Source: Candidatus Uhrbacteria bacterium
GTDB lineage: Bacteria > Patescibacteriota > Patescibacteriia > UBA9934 > GWF2-40-263
Length of the DNA: 15,449 nucleotides
Assembly (NCBI GenBank): GCA_016205995.1
Contig: JACQSJ010000007.1
Span: 1-15,449 of the forward strand
Direction of reading: 5' to 3'
Under the pieces are notes generated by a model that worked only from the letters and a program-made list of their open reading frames with translations, made no database searches and was not told the DNA's origin. Position 1 is the first letter of the stretch. Each line of letters opens with the position of its first letter. Positions 12,705-15,449 of this stretch are shown one piece after another. A program made the position numbers and the translations under genes.

Positions 12705-13306
12705 TTGATAATTGATCTCGCCATTTCGATGAGCTCCCCGTCGGTGGGGTGGTCGCCGTCGGCGGCGATGAGCAGGAGTCGTTCGCCGAGGCTCGCAATG
12801 AGGTGGCGGGAGATTTCACAACGGTTGGGAATGCCGTCCTCGTAGTCGATACAGCGGGGGCGGTCGTCGACGACCTGGATCCAGATTGACGTCTCCTGGT
12901 CGAGTTTTATCTCTTGTGTGGAGTAGATGTGAGTTGCAAGATACTCGGTTGCGTTGAGGCCTGGGAAATAGTCGATCTCCACAAAGCGCCAGTTGTCTTT
13001 CACATAGACCACGGTGACGGAGCCTTTCGGGATCTCGTTTGAGGCAGAGGTGTAGATGCCTGCGGTGTAGAGGGCAGCGTCGAAAGTTTGGGAAGGGAGT
13101 TGAACGATCGCGTTCAGAGATTCAAGGTCATCAAGGATGGCGAGGTTAGAAGTTTGTGGCAAGAGTGAACGTTGCGTGTCATCGATCCACTGGAAGAATC
13201 GCAGGAGTACAAAAGTAACAAGGATGGCCGCGGCGATCCAGGCAAGGAACTTGAAATTTACAGGTTTAACTTCGCGACGTCTTCGAAGCAGGCGCAGGCT
13301 GAGCAT
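12686..13306 (-). CDS. Single-pass membrane protein of unknown function
   Basis: 206 residues from ATG 13306 (a TTG at 13312 is in frame but less likely). A basic N-terminus (RLLRRRREVK) precedes one transmembrane helix at about 19-37, giving an inside-positive anchor with the remaining 165 residues outside. The outer domain looks mixed alpha/beta and has two Cys (152, 163) flanking DYEDGIPN, which could form a disulfide. No family recognised. The gene overlaps the end of the O-antigen ligase by 41 bases, and no SD is visible, so translation is probably coupled. The position as last gene of the flippase-ligase unit suggests a helper role in surface polysaccharide handling, which is inference. 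Confidence 0.75.
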   Translation of the reverse strand: MLSLRLLRRRREVKPVNFKFLAWIAAAILVTFVLLRFFQWIDDTQRSLLPQTSNLAILDDLESLNAIVQLPSQTFDAALYTAGIYTSASNEIPKGSVTVVYVKDNWRFVEIDYFPGLNATEYLATHIYSTQEIKLDQETSIWIQVVDDRPRCIDYEDGIPNRCEISRHLIASLGERLLLIAADGDHPTDGELIEMARSIINQKTSD

Positions 13307-14606
13307 AGGCAAAGATGATAGCGAGGAGGATCCAGGTCAGGATTGCAAGATCATTTTTGAAATAGGGCACATCGACCAGGCCGTGGATGGTCATTTGGAG
13401 AAGGGCGAGGAGAGCCACCAGCTGTGTGTCATTGCGAGGGAGCGCAAGCGACCGAAGCAATCCTTTGGCTCGTCGAAGGATTGCTTCGTCGGTCGACGTC
13501 GAGCTTCCTCCTCGCAATGACAAAAGAATTTGCCAGGCAAGCAGAACAAAAGACACGAGTCCCAGCAGTCCCAGCTCGACCCAAATGTTGAGGATGATGT
13601 TGTGGGGGTACTGGAAGATCTCAAGGTGGGTGGCTTGGTGGTAGGGCTCAAATAAGGTTGGGTAGCCTGAGAGACCAGCGCCCAAGAACCAGTGGTCGCG
13701 TAGCATGTCGACCGTCTCAGTCCATTGCGAGAGGCGCACAGAGCCGGAATAGTCCTGGAGCGTGAGCTTGGTGCGAAGTGCGGGGACGAAAAGGACTAGG
13801 AGGACTAACAGGGCTAAGAGACTCGAAGAAAAGATTCGGGTTTTTTTATTCCAGAGGCCGGCGATGAGCAGCGTCGCAACGATCGAGACGATCGCGGCTT
13901 CGGACTGGGCGAGGATGATGGCGATGGAGGAGAGTAGAGCGACGGCGAGCCAGAAGGTTCGGATAGCGCGGGGGATTTTTAGGAAAGCGATGACAACGAT
14001 TGGCCCCAAGAACAAGCCTAGAGCATTGGGATAATCAAAGACGCTCGTGACGCGGCGCTCGATGTCCCAGGGGATGGGGAGGCCTGAACCAGTCAGCCAC
14101 TGGAAGATGGCGATGAGGGAAAGGACGAGGGCACTAACTCCAAGGGCAACGAACAATTGTTCGGCGAGGATCCCCCCCCTGCCTGAGGGGGGGCTAGGGG
14201 GGGTGGGAGCACGTAGGAGCTCATGCCTCACAGCAAAGAACAATAAAATCGGTTCAATGAAATACGCCTTCCACACACCAAGCGCGGCCAGCCGGTCCGG
14301 GGCGACGAAGACGGCGATGGTCGCTGCGAGGAGGAGGAACGCAGCAGTCACGGTAACTCCACTTAACCGCTCGGCAACCCCCCCTAGCCCCCCCTTGGGA
14401 AGTTGGGGGACCGGAAAATGCCGAATCACCCATACCACTAGAAATGTCACAGCGAGAAGCTCAAGCAACGTCGTAGGCACACCGAACAGCTCCGTCCGCA
14501 ACAGATAGCTCGGCAGCACGGCCACAAGAAGAAACAATCCTTTGTGCAGGTCGGCCCACGTGAGAACCGCGAATGCGGCAGTGAGGATGAGGAAGATGGC
14601 GGTCAT
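13266..14606 (-). CDS. O-antigen ligase/polymerase family membrane protein with in-frame repeat insertions
   Basis: 446 residues with about ten or more hydrophobic helices. The Wzy_C/WaaL-type region is visible at about 285-350: R291 and W295 in SVRLSQWTET, WFLGAGLSGYP (306-316), then the conserved YPHNIILNIWVELGLLGL at 333-350. Known members join or polymerise lipid-linked glycans on the outer face of the membrane. Three repeat-derived peptides interrupt it: residues about 66-77 (VPQLPKGGLGGV), 134-145 (PTPPSPPSGRGG) and 362-394. All lie in loops between helices and keep the frame. The start ATG follows a 24-bp-arm hairpin after the flippase gene; no SD seen. Ligase versus polymerase cannot be told from sequence alone. 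Confidence 0.85.
   Translation of the reverse strand: MTAIFLILTAAFAVLTWADLHKGLFLLVAVLPSYLLRTELFGVPTTLLELLAVTFLVVWVIRHFPVPQLPKGGLGGVAERLSGVTVTAAFLLLAATIAVFVAPDRLAALGVWKAYFIEPILLFFAVRHELLRAPTPPSPPSGRGGILAEQLFVALGVSALVLSLIAIFQWLTGSGLPIPWDIERRVTSVFDYPNALGLFLGPIVVIAFLKIPRAIRTFWLAVALLSSIAIILAQSEAAIVSIVATLLIAGLWNKKTRIFSSSLLALLVLLVLFVPALRTKLTLQDYSGSVRLSQWTETVDMLRDHWFLGAGLSGYPTLFEPYHQATHLEIFQYPHNIILNIWVELGLLGLVSFVLLAWQILLSLRGGSSTSTDEAILRRAKGLLRSLALPRNDTQLVALLALLQMTIHGLVDVPYFKNDLAILTWILLAIIFAYAQPAPASKTSRS
13427..13522. repeat. 96-bp palindromic repeat inserted in frame in the O-antigen ligase
   Basis: The ends TGTCATTGCGAGG (13427-13439) and CCTCGCAATGACA (13510-13522) are perfect 13-bp inverted copies. 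The centre has GAAGCAATCCTT (13454-13465) and AAGGATTGCTTC (13476-13487), perfect 12-bp arms. The element is 96 bp, exactly 32 codons, and encodes residues 362-394 between two membrane helices. The GAAGCAATCC/GGATTGCTTC and CATTGCGAGG signatures match a palindrome I know to be widespread in bacterial genomes. Confidence 0.9.
14172..14207. repeat. GC-rich palindromic element, copy A, in the ligase gene
   Basis: Eight C, TGCCTGA, seven G, CTA, seven G, T, GGG. On the minus strand it reads CCCCCCCTAGCCCCCCC followed by TCAGGCAGGGGGG. The same CCCCCCCTAGCCCCCCC core occurs on the plus strand at 14378-14394, so this is the same family in opposite orientation. It encodes the Pro-rich peptide near residues 134-145. 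Confidence 0.75.
14377..14412. repeat. GC-rich palindromic element, copy B, in the ligase gene
   Basis: ACCCCCCCTAGCCCCCCC then TTGGGAAGTTGGGGGACC. It shares its 17-base C-rich core with copy A in inverted orientation about 170 bases away. It encodes the Gly-rich peptide VPQLPKGGLGGV near residues 66-77. Its right end resembles the partial repeat at the window start. Confidence 0.75.
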
Positions 14607-14620
14607 AGCAATTAGAGAGT

Positions 14621-14673
14621 GGTAGCCCCAGGCTTTAGCCTGGGCGGCACCCAGGCTAAAGCCTGGGGCTACC
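14621..14673. repeat. Palindromic repeat with perfect 24-bp arms, holding the flippase stop codon
   Basis: The left arm is 14621-14644, starting GGTAGCCCCAGGCTTTAG; the loop CGGCA is 14645-14649; the right arm is 14650-14673 and is the exact reverse complement. On the minus strand the flippase frame enters the right arm and ends at the TAG (14656-14658) within it. The element fills most of the gap between flippase and ligase and would form a very stable hairpin in their mRNA. Confidence 0.9.
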
Positions 14674-15449
14674 GATCAATGAGGTGATCTGTCTAATCGA
14701 AACGGCTTTCAGAGTGATGATCGTGGCTCCGTATACAAGCCCGCCGACGAGCAGATCGATGAGGACAGGAACGTCCAGTCCAACCAGCGCGAGGTACATG
14801 ATCCCCGAGGCCGCCAGGGCTTTAAGTAGGACACGCAGACTCGGGAGCGCGCGCGACGTGCGATACACCACCAAGAAGGTGAGTCCGGCGATGAGTGCCT
14901 CGGAGGCAAGCGTCACCCACACCGCGCCCCACATTCCGTACACCGGGATGTAGAGGCGATATCCCACGACCGCGACAATGGCGACGAACACGTAGCCCCA
15001 CGTCATAATGCGCTGTTTGTTGATGGCAACGACGAGGTGCCCATAGAGGGTTCCCAAGAACACACCGACCAGGGCAAGGATAAGCCACGTAAGGATTGGG
15101 CCGGCGATGGCAAAGTCTGCTCCGGCGATGAGGGTCATGAGCTCTGTCGAAGTGAGTTGGGCGCCGACCACTACCGGAACAACCATCAGGGCAAAGAGAT
15201 CAAAAATTTGGGCAACGCGTTTGCGGAACTCCTGTGTGCGTCCCTGGCTCCACATGGCGACAAGGCTTGGAAGCACGAGGCCCATGAGCATTGTGGGTAA
15301 CACGGTCATGACTTCCAGGACGCGGTAAGCCGCGCCATACAGTCCTACCTCAGCTTGGTCGCGGAAGTAGGCAAGGAAGAGGATATCGCCCTTGAGGTAG
15401 AGCAGGTTGAAGATGATCGAGATGGCGATCGGCCAGGAGTGTGCCAGGA
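14656..15449 (-). CDS. Polysaccharide flippase (Wzx/MurJ-like), C-terminal part
   Basis: The reading frame is open to the window edge, giving about 264 C-terminal residues; the start lies outside. Near the edge it reads FNLLYLKGDILFLAYFRDQA then EVGLYGAAYRVLEVMTVLP, matching the family's conserved D...VG.Y..AY...E....P segment. At least six hydrophobic helices follow (for example LFALMVVPVVVGAQL, ILTWLILALVGVFLGTLYG, WGYVFVAIVAVVGYRLYIP). Members move lipid-linked sugars across the membrane. It is the first gene visible of a unit with the O-antigen ligase and the single-pass protein. The last residues S-P-R-L and the stop codon are encoded by a palindromic repeat. Confidence 0.88.
   Translation of the reverse strand, partial: LAHSWPIAISIIFNLLYLKGDILFLAYFRDQAEVGLYGAAYRVLEVMTVLPTMLMGLVLPSLVAMWSQGRTQEFRKRVAQIFDLFALMVVPVVVGAQLTSTELMTLIAGADFAIAGPILTWLILALVGVFLGTLYGHLVVAINKQRIMTWGYVFVAIVAVVGYRLYIPVYGMWGAVWVTLASEALIAGLTFLVVYRTSRALPSLRVLLKALAASGIMYLALVGLDVPVLIDLLVGGLVYGATIITLKAVSIRQITSLIGSPRL

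Noticed and set aside
14160..14420. Frameshift or sequencing error in the ligase at the long C and G runs
   Set aside because: The frame is open through both runs and the membrane-helix pattern continues on each side, so no error needs to be assumed; run-length variation remains worth checking in reads.

Overview
This window looks like bacterial chromosome from a Candidate Phyla Radiation (Patescibacteria) organism. The grounds are several small two-helix type IV secretion (T4SS) pilin-like proteins in one cluster, short tightly packed operons, a stand-alone MgtE membrane domain, few clear Shine-Dalgarno (SD) sites, and many palindromic repeats. The placement is inference. TGA is used as a stop (galU, the solute-binding protein and others), so the TGA-recoded lineages are unlikely.

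Layout. Positions 1-1517 (+) hold a three-cysteine ferredoxin and an FAD/NAD(P)H reductase, a likely redox pair. Positions 1535-5730 (+) form a markedly GC-rich module of two transcription units, each with its own promoter and terminator: a 706-residue multi-pass membrane protein, then a small lipoprotein and a secreted protein. All three are of unknown function and all are envelope-targeted. Positions 5739-5837 are a convergent junction with a perfect palindrome and a minus-strand terminator. Positions 5865-10757 (-) read, in transcription order, galU, an orphan sugar-type solute-binding lipoprotein, a Cys-rich pilin-like protein and four small T4SS pilin-like proteins. The first four genes are separated by -4, 1 and 7 bases. 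Positions 10834-11418 (-) encode an MgtE-like membrane domain, 11443-11531 (+) is tRNA-Ser(CGA), and 11568-12632 (-) is a class II Fic protein with a winged-helix tail and an operator-like dyad over its start. Positions 12686-15449 (-) are a polysaccharide locus: partial flippase, O-antigen ligase/polymerase and a single-pass membrane protein.

The most striking pattern is the number and placement of palindromic repeats. They do not stay between genes. One encodes part of a signal peptide, one is a 96-base (32-codon) in-frame insert in the O-antigen ligase, two GC-rich copies in opposite orientation lie in frame elsewhere in that same gene, one supplies the flippase stop codon, one sits in the leader of the lipoprotein mRNA, and a 9-bp tandem repeat supplies the reductase start codon. 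This resembles the intragenic palindromes known from Rickettsia, but with several unrelated families side by side.

Together the genes point to a cell-surface region: sugar-nucleotide supply (GalU), glycan export and polymerisation (flippase, ligase), surface pilin-like proteins, a solute-binding lipoprotein and an unknown GC-rich envelope module. All functional statements rest on reading motifs by eye; no database search was run.
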